A DNA stretch of 64,000 nucleotides from Diploptera punctata. Lineage: Eukaryota; Arthropoda; Insecta; Blattodea; Blaberidae. Shown piece after piece: positions 21,225 through 31,084 of the stretch. The notes beneath the pieces are model-generated. The model saw nothing but the letters and a program-made list of their open reading frames with translations. It did not search any database and was not told where the DNA came from. Within the stretch, counting starts at the first letter, position 1, and every line of letters starts with the position of its first letter. The stretch lies in the NCBI GenBank assembly GCA_030220185.1, contig JASPKZ010003415.1, forward strand, positions 264,501 through 328,500. The letters are read 5' to 3'. The position numbers and the translations under genes are program-made.

Positions 21225-21273
21225 AAATTCGTAACAGCTGTTTCAGTACTTTGTACCTTCTTCAGACGAATTT
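21225..21273 (-). ncRNA. Type I hammerhead ribozyme motif, complete core
   Basis: Read on the minus strand: stem I AAATTCGT (21266-21273), core CTGAAGA (21259-21265), stem II with GTAC pairing GTAC around an AAA loop (21245-21258), GAAA then CAGCTG then TT (21233-21244), and stem I partner ACGAATTT (21225-21232), an exact 8-bp complement. Core residues C-U-G-A-N-G-A, G-A-A and A15.1/U16.1 are all present, with H17 = U. The predicted cut is between 21233 and 21232 on the minus strand. Stem III is a tiny palindrome (ACAGCTGT), so the motif would work best as a dimer. Such short-stem-III hammerheads are known from Penelope-like retroelements and retrozymes. Activity is inferred only. Confidence 0.8.
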
Positions 21274-21298
21274 TATCGTGATTACAAATTAATTTTAT

Positions 21299-21323
21299 TG
21301 TATATATATATATATATATATAT
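21299..21323. repeat. (TA)n microsatellite
   Basis: Target region of the gamma SINE that follows; a second TA run at 21636-21662 closes it. Confidence 0.9.
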
Positions 21324-21630
21324 AAGGGGGGCACGCCGTAGCGTAGTGGTTAAGGCACTGAGCTACAGGCCGGAGGGTCGAGGGTTCAAGTCCCGTTGGG
21401 GTCAGGATTTTTAAACTGACCCAAACCCTCTGGCGGCACTATGGCCCTGGGGTCGACTCAGCCTTAAACGGAAATGAGTACCAGACACTTGTTCTGGGGG
21501 TAAAGGCGGCCGTCACGCAGGGCTGACAACCCGGCTGACATAAAGTGCTGATTGTCTAGAAAAAGTGGGAGCCTTAACCTCCTACTACCCCAAGGGGCTC
21601 CGGGTCTGTTGTGGGATCACTTTACTTTTA

Positions 21631-21636
<6 letters not shown>
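21324..21636 (+). mobile_element. SINE family gamma, complete
   Basis: The tRNA-like head has A box TAGCGTAGTGGTTAAGGC and B box GGTTCAAGTCC. The body has GGCGGCACTATGGCCCTGGG, GTCGACTCAGCC and GCTGATTGTCTAG. It lies between two TA runs. The other gamma copy is split by an LTR element (26371-26534 and 30492-30650). Confidence 0.8.
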
Positions 21637-21662
<26 letters not shown>

Positions 21663-21985
21663 AGTCCAGCCCTGTAGTCTCGTGGTAGCGTGCTGCCTTG
21701 TCACGCAGCGGGCCCGGGTTCGATTCCCGGTCGGGACAGGCTACTGGGTAAGGTGTTTTCGGGGTTTTTCCACACCCCTAAGACAAATGTCAGGAAGCTT
21801 AGGGCCCAATAGTCCCCGAAAATCATCCGGTCAATATCATTATCAGCATCATCCTTCACCGGTGTGGAAACAAACGGGAAGCTACCACACCTATAATTCC
21901 CTAGTAAAGTTGCAAAGCATAGCATGAAAATGTTATGATTGCAGTGAAAGACCTGCCCTTGGGCAGAATTACTGCGGATGGATTT
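21663..21985 (+). mobile_element. SINE family alpha, complete, plus strand
   Basis: Head GTCCAGCCCTGTAGTCTCGT with A box and B box (GGGTTCGATTCCC). The body carries AAGACAAATGTCAGGAAGCT and CCGGTGTGGAAA. The tail is CTGCCCTTGGGCAGAATTAC. It is the only plus-strand complete copy of the commonest SINE here; minus copies are at 24076, 30650, 42473, 47612, 48362 and 60322. Confidence 0.85.
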
Positions 21986-22925
21986 ATCTATTATATAAAA
22001 ATGAATGTTTGTTTGTTTGTTCGTACTTTATGCGCGGCCATACCGTTGATCCGATTGTGATGGGGGTTTTGTAAAATGTTCAAGAGATTCCCGGGATGAA
22101 CATAGGCTTTAAGAGAGTTGTGATATCCAACTCCTACACCCTTAAAAATTCCCCTTTTAGGGGAAAACATGAAAAAAGTAGATCTTTGGACGCTTAAATG
22201 GCTTACGCTGCCCAAACCATAACAAATATACTACATTAATGTACACAGAATAGAATATCTCAAAAGGCTCTACAAAAAACTCTTCGCGACAGCATATGTT
22301 TATCTCTTACGGATAACTCACAATAACCATTTTTGCCTTTCATTAATGCCAAGAAAACCGAGACAAATACGTAAATTCCTGTGCAAGCATAGCAGCACAT
22401 GACGGGTATTCTTTTACGGATAACCCACAATAACGAATTTTGTCTTTTAGCTCATTTATGCCAAGAAGTTCGAGATATGTAGATTCGGGGCAACACCGGG
22501 TAATCAGCACGGGGAATCTTAAAATAATTACGATATACATTTATAATTATTTTTCAGTTCACTTATTCAAGTAATCATAAGAAATACATTAATTTTAGTC
22601 TTTCAGCTCATTTCTGCCAAGAATATCGGGATGAGCAGATTCCTGGACAACGCCGGGTAAACAGCACAGGATATCTGAAAACAATTACGATATAAATTGT
22701 TCCTTTTACTTATTTAACTAATTATAAAAGACATTAATTTTCATATTTCTGCTCATTTATGTCAAGAAGATCGGTATATGTATATTCCCTAGCAACGCTC
22801 GGTTATCAGCATGGGCTTTCTAAAAAATATAAATGTTTAATTATTTATCCTCTTACTTATTCAACTAAATATAAAAGCACATTTTTTTTCATTTATTTAG
22901 GCGTAGCAGCGCACGCCGGGTATTA
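21986..22925 (-). repeat. 'CCCGGCG' interspersed repeat, long copy with internal tandem units
   Basis: Minus-strand copy of the repeat at 52897-53640. It starts at the left with the AACAAACAAACA terminus (22004-22022) and ends with GCGCACGCCGGGTATTA near 22910. Between 22330 and 22900 a unit recurs four times: a frame such as CATTTATGCCAAGAAGTTCG, a few bases, then a CCGGGTAATCAGC-like block. So this copy has expanded an internal tandem unit. Confidence 0.7.
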
Positions 22926-22964
22926 CCTTCTATATATTAACAAAATGCATTTTTATTCATGATA

Positions 22965-23013
22965 AAATTCGTTTGAAGAAGGTACAATGTACTGAAACAG
23001 CTGTTACGAATTT
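22965..23013 (+). ncRNA. Hammerhead ribozyme relic, core mutated
   Basis: It is a plus-strand twin of the motif at 21225-21273. Stem I AAATTCGT / ACGAATTT is perfect, stem II has GTAC/GTAC, and GAAACAGCTGTT is intact. The core reads TTGAAGA, not CTGAAGA: the invariant C3 is now T, which should cripple cleavage. The following about 70 bases (ATGTGAAAATCATATAAAAC) match the DNA downstream of the first motif. Confidence 0.7.
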
Positions 23014-23104
23014 GTATTTTAAAATATGTGAAAATCATATAAAACTGTAATTTTTATTTTCATTTAATTAACATAAAATGGATTTTCATGAAGTAAATTA
23101 ATTG

Positions 23105-23200
23105 ATTACTTATTATTGTTTTTTTCTTCCTGTTTGTAATTACGGTCCCTAAGTATTTGAAAACCGCCACTTCTTCCAACTTTCCACCGTGTATAATCTG
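23105..23200 (-). pseudogene. LINE fragment, RT to C-terminal linker
   Basis: The minus strand reads GGKLEEVAVFKYLGTVITNR, the F-KYLG-x-x-(I/V)-T block that follows RT in insect LINEs. Only about 100 bp are left. Confidence 0.6.
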
Positions 23201-23750
23201 TGATTCTCCCATTCATACTCACGCTCAAATAATGCAGTTTGGGTTATATATATTAACATGTTATATTAGAGGAGAACACGTTTTGTGCTGTCAGTTATAC
23301 AAAACTGACTACTATGAAATAGTTCATAATTTAAAAAGGAATGCAGCTAATTCCTCTAATTTGTAAAGTACGCACAAACTCATTTCAGCGTGTAATATAT
23401 GGAAATTAGGGTAAAGTAGGCTTGATAAATTCTGCTCTACGTTTGTTAATATTTTGAAACGCACCAGAGCTGGAGAACATATTAGGTTAATTTGTGTGCC
23501 TAAACTCCCGTTCCTCTCGATCCCCATTTAATTAATTTCCATCAAACTAGACATGTGGCTTCCCTCAACACATTATCCAACAATCCGAATTCCTTCGTCA
23601 TCAAATTAGAAATCGATATAAATGTTACAAGTCCAGAATTTCATCAGATAATCCATCAATACATTGTTTCTTATATTACTGATGCAAATTTTTAAACGTG
23701 AACATTTCATGTAGACCTATTTAATTTGTATATTTTGTTTTAGGCTTTAA
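23201..23750. other. Anonymous DNA
   Basis: No recognised features. Confidence 0.4.
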
Positions 23751-23752
23751 AT

Positions 23753-23789
23753 AGAACTAGCTATTAATCCACGTGTACTGCTACGCCTA

Positions 23790-23826
<37 letters not shown>
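23753..23826 (+). repeat. 'CCCGGCG' repeat tip and (TA)n
   Basis: ACTGCTACGCCTAAATAAAT (23778-23797) is the start block of the repeat, followed directly by a TA run at 23797-23826. Confidence 0.6.
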
Positions 23827-23827
<1 letters not shown>

Positions 23828-23830
<3 letters not shown>

Positions 23831-23998
23831 TATGGTCCCTAAATGTTTTCTTGGGTTTACCGCGTCTTGGATTCACGTTCGGCCTCTGACCACCGATACC
23901 GAGGTTTCGGCATGACGTCGGAATCAGTGGCCAGAGGTCGAACTTGAATCCAAGACGCGGAAAACCCAAGAAAACTTTCATATTCATACTTATATCCG
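23828..23998. repeat. Palindrome with ~65-bp arms
   Basis: GAATATGGTCCCTAAATGTT... and ...CTTTCATATTC are the outer ends. TTTTCTTGGGTTTACCGCGT (23849) is answered by ACGCGGAAAACCCAAGAAAA (23956). Inner arms TCGGCCTCTGACCACCGATA and its near-complement meet at a short centre near 23910. An RNA copy would fold into one long hairpin. Confidence 0.8.
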
Positions 23999-24075
23999 CG
24001 AAAATCTGCAATATAACACAAAATAAAATACATTTTTTAAAGTTTTTTTAATAATTAAATTCGATTATATTAAAA

Positions 24076-24409
24076 TCCATGTATCCATAGTAATTCTGCC
24101 CGAAGGCAGGTCTTTCACTGCAATCATAGCATTTTTATGCTATGCTTTGCAGCTTTACTAGGGAATTATAAGTGTTGTAGCTTCCTGTTGCTTTCCACAC
24201 CAGTGAAGGATGATGATGACATTGATAATGATGACGGCCAGATGATTTTTCGGGGACCGTTGGGCCCTAAGCTTCCTGACATTTGTCTTATAGGTGAGGA
24301 AAAACCCCGAACATAACTTCATCCAGGAGCCTGTCCCGACCGGGAATCGAACCCGGGCCCGCTGCGTAACAAGGCAGCACGCTACCTCAAGACCACAGCG
24401 GTGGACTGT
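24076..24409 (-). mobile_element. SINE family alpha, complete
   Basis: 8-bp duplication TATTAAAA at 24068-24075 and 24410-24417. The tail (ATCCATAGTAATTCTGCCCG) is at the left, the head (CCACCGCTGTGGTCTTGAGG on the minus) at the right. The internal TGATGATGATGA microsatellite is short. Confidence 0.85.
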
Positions 24410-24489
24410 ATTAAAACAAGACATAGAATTTGATACCTGATTACTCAGTCGTCCTCAACTATATAAGCATAAGCATAGTGTTCTACCCA

Positions 24490-25000
24490 AGAGCAGGTCT
24501 TTCTCTGCAAACTCAGCATTCTCAACTCTTTCCTTAACTCAGCTTTTCTTTTTGTATCCGCATCAAACCATTTATTGTAATATTGCTATCATCTGATGTC
24601 TTTTTCTTCCTCTAACTTTCTTTCCATTGGCCATTCCTTCTAGGGCATCCGCCACCAGGCAGTTTCTTCTTAGCCAGTGGCCAATCAAATTTTTTCCCTC
24701 TTCTTTATGAGTTCCAACATTGTTCTTCTTTCACCCACTCTGTCTAGCACATCTTCATTTCTTACTTTGTCTGTCCATTTTATACGTTCCATTCTTCTCC
24801 ATATCCACATCTCAAAAGCTTCCAGTCGCTTTTCCTCTTTCCGTCGTAATGTCCAAGTCTCTGCACTATACAATGGTACACTCCACACAAAGCACTTCAC
24901 TAGCCTCTTCCATAATTAGTTTGCCAAAGGTCCGCAGAAAATGCTTCCCTTCTTGTTAAAAGCTTCTTTTGTCATCGATATCCTCTGCTTTACTTCTTGA
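24490..25000 (-). pseudogene. LINE ORF2 C-terminal fragment (another family)
   Basis: The minus strand 24685-24900 is open and reads VPLYSAETWTLRRKEEKRLE, WIWRRMERIKWTDKVRNEDV. This is the (L)YGAETWTL-R ... WRRM-x-R-x-x-W-x-D domain after RT in a widespread arthropod RTE-like family. It continues past a frameshift to about 24490. RT itself is missing. Confidence 0.75.
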
Positions 25001-25012
25001 CCGCACTCAACT

Positions 25013-25440
25013 ACTGTATATAATGATGTGAAATATTCAGGAAGCCTTTCGGAATATGTTCCATCTTTTGCTTGTGGAATGAGACTTTATTATGTTTTAA
25101 ACATTCTTTGTTATAAAATATGTTAGAAGCAGTCTTGTGTAGTGTTAGTTTGAGGTGAAAATATTTAAAACTTGTTTTTGCCTGACTGGCTAGTGAGCCA
25201 ACATTTTTAAAATTCTTTACGAAACACCACTAAGATCACTATATAGAAGTTAGAAACATAAAATTGGTACCTGAGATCTCAGTTCTCCGCACCTACATGA
25301 AATATGTTCCGAAAGGCCTCCTGAATATTTCACATTATTATATACAGTAGTTAAGGATGACAGATCTCAGATACCAATTTTTAGTTCTTGACTTTTATAT
25401 AGCGACCTAAACGTGTTTCGTAAAGAATTTTAAAAGTATT
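25013..25440. repeat. Compound palindrome
   Basis: Two sets of arms: ACTGTATATAATGATGTGAA (25015) pairs with TTTCACATTATTATATACAG (25330), and TTCTTTACGAAACACCACTA (25213) pairs with a copy near 25405-25430 (GTTTCGTAAAGAATTTTAAA). The arms interleave, so an inversion or nested insertion of one hairpin is likely. It shares GGTACCTGAGATCTCAGTTC-like cores with 40492-40600. Confidence 0.65.
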
Positions 25441-26370
25441 CATTGGATATGTAAAAAAAAAAGAGAGATTAATTAAACTGAATGGTATACCGTACATTGC
25501 GACGAACCAGTTACGAAGCATGCTAGAGTAAATTTTAAATTTTATTACAGGTAAATCCCCATTTCTCATGGTCCGATGTCGCTGAATTTTGGACAATAGC
25601 TACCACGATATATTTTAATAGCAAATACTGAGTTTCGTTGTAAATAATCGAAAATTGCGACCGCTAGAACGATTTTTAAATTTTCATTGTGAACTCATAC
25701 GCCTTATAGTTTTAGAGCATAACATATGCGGCTAAACACTTGCTGTAACTGAAAATCTGTACGTACAAATTTTCATGAAGACCTGTTGAGCGGTTTAGAA
25801 TACTGTAAATCACAAACACATCCAGGCTGAACTTTTATATATAAAGATAGACCTTATATTAAAAATAACTTAAGGAACTCGAGCAAAAAAATATAGCTTT
25901 TAATTAGTTTAATAAAACCAAATGAAAATCAGTATTGAAGAAAATAATCAATTAACATTTTATTTTATATATTGTATGTATATATCTAATACGTCCTTTA
26001 TGGAGACATGAAAACTCCCCAGTGGAAGTTTCTTGACCTAATTTAATTACACTCATTTCCCTAGAGATGTGAAGGAGTGACATATGGTCAGCACATTGCC
26101 TCAAAGATACATTTATAGAGATATGTTCAGAATTTTGGCAATAAGATAGTCCCCCGTCATAACTGTGATTAACCAACTGCTGTCTTTCTAATGTATTACC
26201 GTCCGCCTCCCACTGTTTGCATTCTCCGGACGTGAGTGAAGAGAGCGAATCAGAAGAGGGCGTGAGCTTGTGAGTGTCGTAATGTGAAGGAAGGAGATAG
26301 TAAGTATACCATACGCCTCGGTACCCACGGCATAAAGTACCTTCCTGGAGAATCGTTCCTTTGAACCTGG
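25441..26370. other. Anonymous repeat-like DNA
   Basis: 25690-25860 ends in TTTTATATATAAAGATAGAC with a preceding CGGTTTAGAATACTG, resembling arthropod repeat ends. The 140-codon minus-strand open frame at 25952-26374 shows no family signature and overlaps a moderately GC-rich block, so I do not call it a gene. Confidence 0.4.
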
Positions 26371-26534
26371 TCATGCCGTAATGTGATTGGTTAAGGCAAT
26401 ACGGTCATGCAGGACGGTCGGGAGTTCGAGTTTCAATTCGGTGAGTGTTTGTAAACTGGCCAAATCGTTCTGACGGCACTATGACGATGGGGACGACTCA
26501 GCCTCTAAAGAAAATGGTACAAGACGTTTGTTCT
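26371..26534 (+). mobile_element. SINE family gamma, 5' part, split by an LTR element
   Basis: Head CATGCCGTAATGTGATTGGT with the TTAAGGC A-box end, then GACGGCACTATGACGATGGG and AAGACGTTTGTTCT. It breaks at 26534 exactly where the LTR begins and resumes at 30492. Confidence 0.8.
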
Positions 26535-27388
26535 ATAGCAGTATTTTAATATTATAATAAATATAAGAGTTAAAGTTAATAATTTTGTATTTTATAATTC
26601 TTTTAATATTTAAATATAACTTAAATAAAGAAAAACATCTAAATAATTCATTGTTGAATAAAATGTCTCAGTAACAATTAAAGAAATTGTATTACATAAC
26701 AGTCTTTCTAAATAATGCTTTTAAAATTATTTTAAGTCATTGTTGTCAAAATTATAAAGCTTTCTGTCATTACTGTAATAAGAACACCTGCTTTACTTCA
26801 TATTTTTAAATGAAAGTAAACTAAACTCTGATTGTATGTTAAAACAATTAACTTTTTGATTTAACGAATCAAATTTAAACCTTATATTTAAAAGAACTAT
26901 TAACCAATAGAATTTAAATATAACATCATGTGATGTAATAATGTTCTTTAAAATTATAAAAGAATTACACTATTCATTCTGCATACAACTTTCCACAAAT
27001 GTAGAAGCAAGAAGAGTTCTCAAGGTAAAATGTAACATTTAATACAAGAATAATTGATTCCATAAAAGAAAATAATGTATTTTAATTGAAAGTGAAGAAT
27101 AATACCACTTAAATTTACTTAATCTGCTGGGAATCTACAAAGAAAATAAATTTGTAATTATTTCTACAAGAAACAGTTTTCAGTGATTTTAAAGTGTTTC
27201 CCTATCCAGTGTACCAACTTCCGACCTTGAGAAGAGAATCCGCCTCTACCGAAAATAAAACCCAACCTGAACCAGTAATTCTTTTTGGGACACCAATCCT
27301 TCTTCAAAATGTTACTATAACATCGGGCATGAAGAGAATTACCGCTTCAAAATGTCACCACAATGTGGAACAGCAATTTACTTCTTCA
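26535..27388 (+). repeat. Left LTR
   Basis: It starts ATAGCAGTATTTTAATATTA and ends CAATTTACTTCTTCA. It differs from the right LTR by scattered substitutions and one small duplication. Confidence 0.85.
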
Positions 27389-27682
27389 GAATGACGCTTC
27401 CAACGCGGGACCTGAATCATCATCATTCAACCAGATTCGCCGTACATTCTGGAACTTCATAGAATCTAATACATCAAGGAACCAGAAACATCGTGGGAAA
27501 ATCAACCCAGGTACCTATACACGAGATCGGAGTTAGTACACAGCGACGAATGTAAGTAAATATAAATTTTAATAGTGAAATAGTTAAATTACGTTTATAT
27601 GATTTTAAGAAATAGAAAAAGTTTATGTAGAAATATAGAAATGGAAACTAACTGAGAAAATAATATAAATAATGAGAGTAAT

Positions 27683-29290
27683 ATGCCGACAAGTGAATTT
27701 GAATCTTTAATACCGGACAAAGTGTTGATATTTCTAACAGTAGTGATATTAATAATGATAATAATAGTCAAGCTTTGAATTATATTATGATAATGATGAA
27801 GACCATGTTTGTAGAGTTAAAAAGTGATAATTCTAAAATTAATGAGAAAATGGAAGAATTAAAAAGTGATAATTCTAAACTTAGTCAGAAAATGGATAGT
27901 AATAATATAGAACTTAAGGAATTAAAAAATGAAAATTCTAAAATTAAGGAAGAATTAAAAAATGATAATTCTAAACTTAGGGAAGAATTAAATGATAAAT
28001 TTTAAATATTTGGTGTTAGGGTAGAAGAAAGATCTGAACAATTAAAAATTGAATGTAATCTAAATGAAGACAGGGTAGAACGAAATATAGTAGATTTGAA
28101 AGATAAACATGATAGTGAAATTAAACAAGTAGATGATAAAGTAAATGATGTAATCAAATCTATCGTACAAATTGATGAAGCATGAAAAAATAGCTTCATA
28201 AATTTAGGAAGTACTGTTCAAAATTTGGGAAGTATAATTGAAAATTTAGAATGTGAGGTTGAAAAAGAAATAAATAATCCAAAAAGCGAAGTAGTAGTGA
28301 AACTAGGAGAAGTGGTTAATGAAAAGATGGTAAATTGGACTGAAAAATTTACAGATTTAGAAAATAAATATAAATTAATTTTGAATAAGAGTAAAGAGTC
28401 ATCTAGTGTAAATGAAAATAAGTTTGACAAATCAAAAGAATGTAGTATGGACAGTCAATCTAAAAATTTTGTTGAAAATTTCAAAATTCCAGCAAATTTA
28501 TCATAAATAAATTTACCATGTTTTTCAGATCACTCTAGCCAAAGTCCTCTTGACTTCATTACAGAGTTGGAGGAATATTTTCAATTAAAATGTGTTAGTG
28601 AACAGTATAAAATGATGTTTGTGAAAAGGTCATTAAAAGATTTGACTGAATCATGGTTTAAAATAGCATGTCATGACTCAATGGATTATAATACTTTTAA
28701 AAGTGCTTTTATGAATTACTATTGGGGTCATGAAAGACAAAATAAAGCCAGGTAAGAGATTACTAGTGGTAAATATAACCCTAAAACCGATCACAGTTAC
28801 CTTGGGTATTTTCTAGAAAAAGTAATGATGGCTGCACTTCTCCAACCACCTATTGATGAAATATCTTTATTGTCATTAATATCCCATCATTACCCAGATG
28901 AAATTAAATATCACTTGATTATTGCTAGACCTGAGAACATTTCAGACATGTTAGAGTTGTTATCCTTATCAGAAAACAAAAGAGAAGTTGAAGTCAGAAA
29001 CAAGGGAGCTAATTGGAATGAACAAGATAATTCTAACAACATTTTCTTGGGGTAGGGGCACAGAACAATGAAAAGAAAAATTATGATGACCATAACAAAG
29101 ATGTGAAAAAAACAATTTAATGATAATTATAATAGGAGTAGGAACACCGAAGTAAATAGAGGAATGTCAAATGGAAATAATTATAGGAATAGACCTTATA
29201 ATGACACAGCATACGAATTAAGTTATATAGAGCAAAAGGATAAAATTTTTGGTATATATTCGAAAGAATTAATCAAGCCATTTAGAGATT
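27683..29290 (+). pseudogene. Retrotransposon gag, broken by several stops
   Basis: Structural capsid protein of an LTR retrotransposon, Gypsy/Ty3-like by its capsid pattern. The N-terminal part (27775-28180) is a coiled coil made of repeats such as ELKSDNSKINEKM and ELKNENSKIKEEL. The capsid part (28567-29055) reads LEEYFQLK, WFKIACHDSMDYNTFKSAF and YLGYFLEKVMMAALLQPPI, the W-F/F-x-x-x-F-x-x-x-(Y/F)-x-x layout of retrotransposon Gag. In-frame stops lie near 28003, 28183, 28504, 28753 and 29053. No CCHC zinc knuckle follows; the tail is rich in N, R and Y. Which Ty3-like lineage it belongs to is not certain. Confidence 0.75.
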
Positions 29291-29627
29291 AAAATGATAT
29301 AAAGACAGGTATAATTATAATAATTAGAAGATTGAGAAAAAAAGTTGATTGTTGTAACAATACTTTTATATCTTATTTTGATATTTTGTGTTCTATAATG
29401 AAAGATGTATAACATTGTTGTCAATGTAATGTATTTCTCTTTCAGGAAAAATGAAAATATTTAAAGTGTTAATTTCATTACATGTATATGTAAATGTATA
29501 TCTATTCCAAGCAGATAAGTTACTTTAAAAAATTGATTAATTAATTTAATTAATATTTCTTGGGGAATGATAATTTTTCTTTTGTTCTTCCTAGCTGAAA
29601 CAAAACAAAAATCATCAGGGGCATTTT

Positions 29628-30491
29628 ATAGCAGGATTTTAATATTATAATAAATATAAAAGTTAAAGTTAATAATTTTGTATTTTATAATTCTTTTAAC
29701 ATTTAAATATAACTTAAATAAAGAAAAACATCTAAATAATTCATTGTTGAATAAAATGTCTCAGTAACAATTAAAGAAATTGTATTATATAACAGTCTTT
29801 CTAAATAATGCTTTTAAAAATTATTTTAAGTCATTGTTGTCAAAATTATAAAGCTTTCTGTTATTACTGTAATAAGAACACCTGCTTTACTTCATATTTT
29901 TAAATGAAAGTAAACTAAACTCTGATTGGATGTTAAAACAATTAACTTTTTGATTTAACGAATCAAATTTAAACCTTATATTTAAAAGAACTATTAACCA
30001 ATAGAATTTAAATATAACATCATGTGATGTAATAATGTTCTTTAAAATTATAAAAGAATTACACTATTCATTATGCATACAACTTTCCACAAATATAGAA
30101 GCAAAAAGAGTTCTCAAGATAAAATGTAACATTTAATACAAGAATAATTGATTCCAGAAAAAAAGAGAATTTATTTTAATTGAAAGTGAAGAATAATACC
30201 ACTTAAATTTACTTAATCTGCTGGGAATATACAAAGAAAATAAATTTGTAATTATTTCTACAAGAAACAGTTTTCAGTGATTTTAAAGTGTTTTCCTATC
30301 CAGTGTACCAACTTCCGACCTTAAGAAGAGAATCCGGCTCTACTGAAAATAAAACCCAACCAGACCCAACCAGAACCAGTAATTCTTTTTGGGACACCAA
30401 TCCTTCTTCAAAATGTTACTACAACATCGGACATGAAGAGAATTACGCTTCAAAATGTCACCACAATGTGGAACAGCAATTTACTTCTTCA
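29628..30491 (+). repeat. Right LTR
   Basis: It repeats the left LTR, starting ATAGCAGGATTTTAATATTA and ending CAATTTACTTCTTCA, followed at once by the target duplication and the second half of the gamma SINE. Confidence 0.85.
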
Positions 30492-30650
30492 GTTCTAGGA
30501 GTAAAGGAGGTTGTCACGGAAGGTTGAAACCCTGACTGATATATCGTGCCGATTGTCTAGTAAGATGGGAGACCTAACCGCCTACTGCCTCCTATTGCCT
30601 GTAGGCTAGTTGGATCATATTGCCCTGCCTCGGAAGTTTACTCTCTAATC
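30492..30650 (+). mobile_element. SINE family gamma, 3' part
   Basis: GTTCTAGGAGTAAAGGAGGT continues the sequence broken at 26534; GATTGTCTAGTAAG and CCTACTGCC match the intact gamma copy at 21324-21636. Confidence 0.8.
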
Positions 30651-31000
30651 CATCCCATCCATAGTAATTCTACCCGAAGGCAGGTCCTTCACTACAATCA
30701 TAGCATTTTCATGCTATGCTTGCAGCTTTACTAGGTAATTGTAGGTGTGGTAGCTTCCCGTTGCTTTCCACACCGTGAAGGATGACGATGGTGATGATGA
30801 TAATGATAAGGATGATGATGATGATGGCCATATGATTTCGGGGACCGTTTGGGCCTTAAAGTTTTCCTGACATTTGTCTCACAGGTGAGGAAAAACCCCG
30901 ATAAAAATCTCACCCAGAAAAACTGCCCCGACCGGGGATCGTACCCGGGCCCGCTGCATGACAAGGCAGCACGCTACCTCGAGACCACAGCGGTGGACTA
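30650..31000 (-). mobile_element. SINE family alpha, complete
   Basis: Near-duplication CTCTCTAAT (30641-30649) and CTTTCTAAT (31001-31009). It has a full head, B box and tail, with an expanded GATGATGATG stretch at 30790-30826. Confidence 0.85.
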
Positions 31001-31084
31001 CTTTCTAATAATAATCTTAATTTTAACTTCTTTAGTAAAAATCATTAGGCCTACTTTTTTATATCGGAATTTATATACAATACT

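Larger units (their letters stand above)
26535..30491 (+). mobile_element. LTR retrotransposon with Gag only
   Basis: 3.96-kb insert with GTTCT(A) duplicated at 26530-26534/5 and 30492-30496/7. The LTRs are 26535-27388 and 29628-30491 (about 0.86 kb) and look more than 95% identical by eye, apart from a roughly 10-bp duplication in the right LTR (CCCAACCAGACCCAACCAG). Between them lie 2.24 kb with a broken gag and nothing else; no protease, RT, RNase H or integrase motif is seen. A purine-rich run ending AGGGGCA (29618-29623) sits just before the right LTR. A primer site after the left LTR was not recognised. Ends ATAGCAG...TTCTTCA do not show a clean TG...CA. Confidence 0.85.

Noticed and set aside
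21334..21405. A genuine tRNA gene at the gamma head
   Set aside because: Same reason: repeated with the same body at 26371, and the acceptor stem does not pair well.
25952..26374. 140-codon open frame on the minus strand
   Set aside because: No conserved domain, odd composition, and it overlaps repeat-like DNA; long chance frames are expected in 64 kb.
27194..27394. 66-codon frame at the end of the LTR (repeated at 30288)
   Set aside because: It lies inside the LTR repeat, differs in frame between the two LTRs and has no homology.
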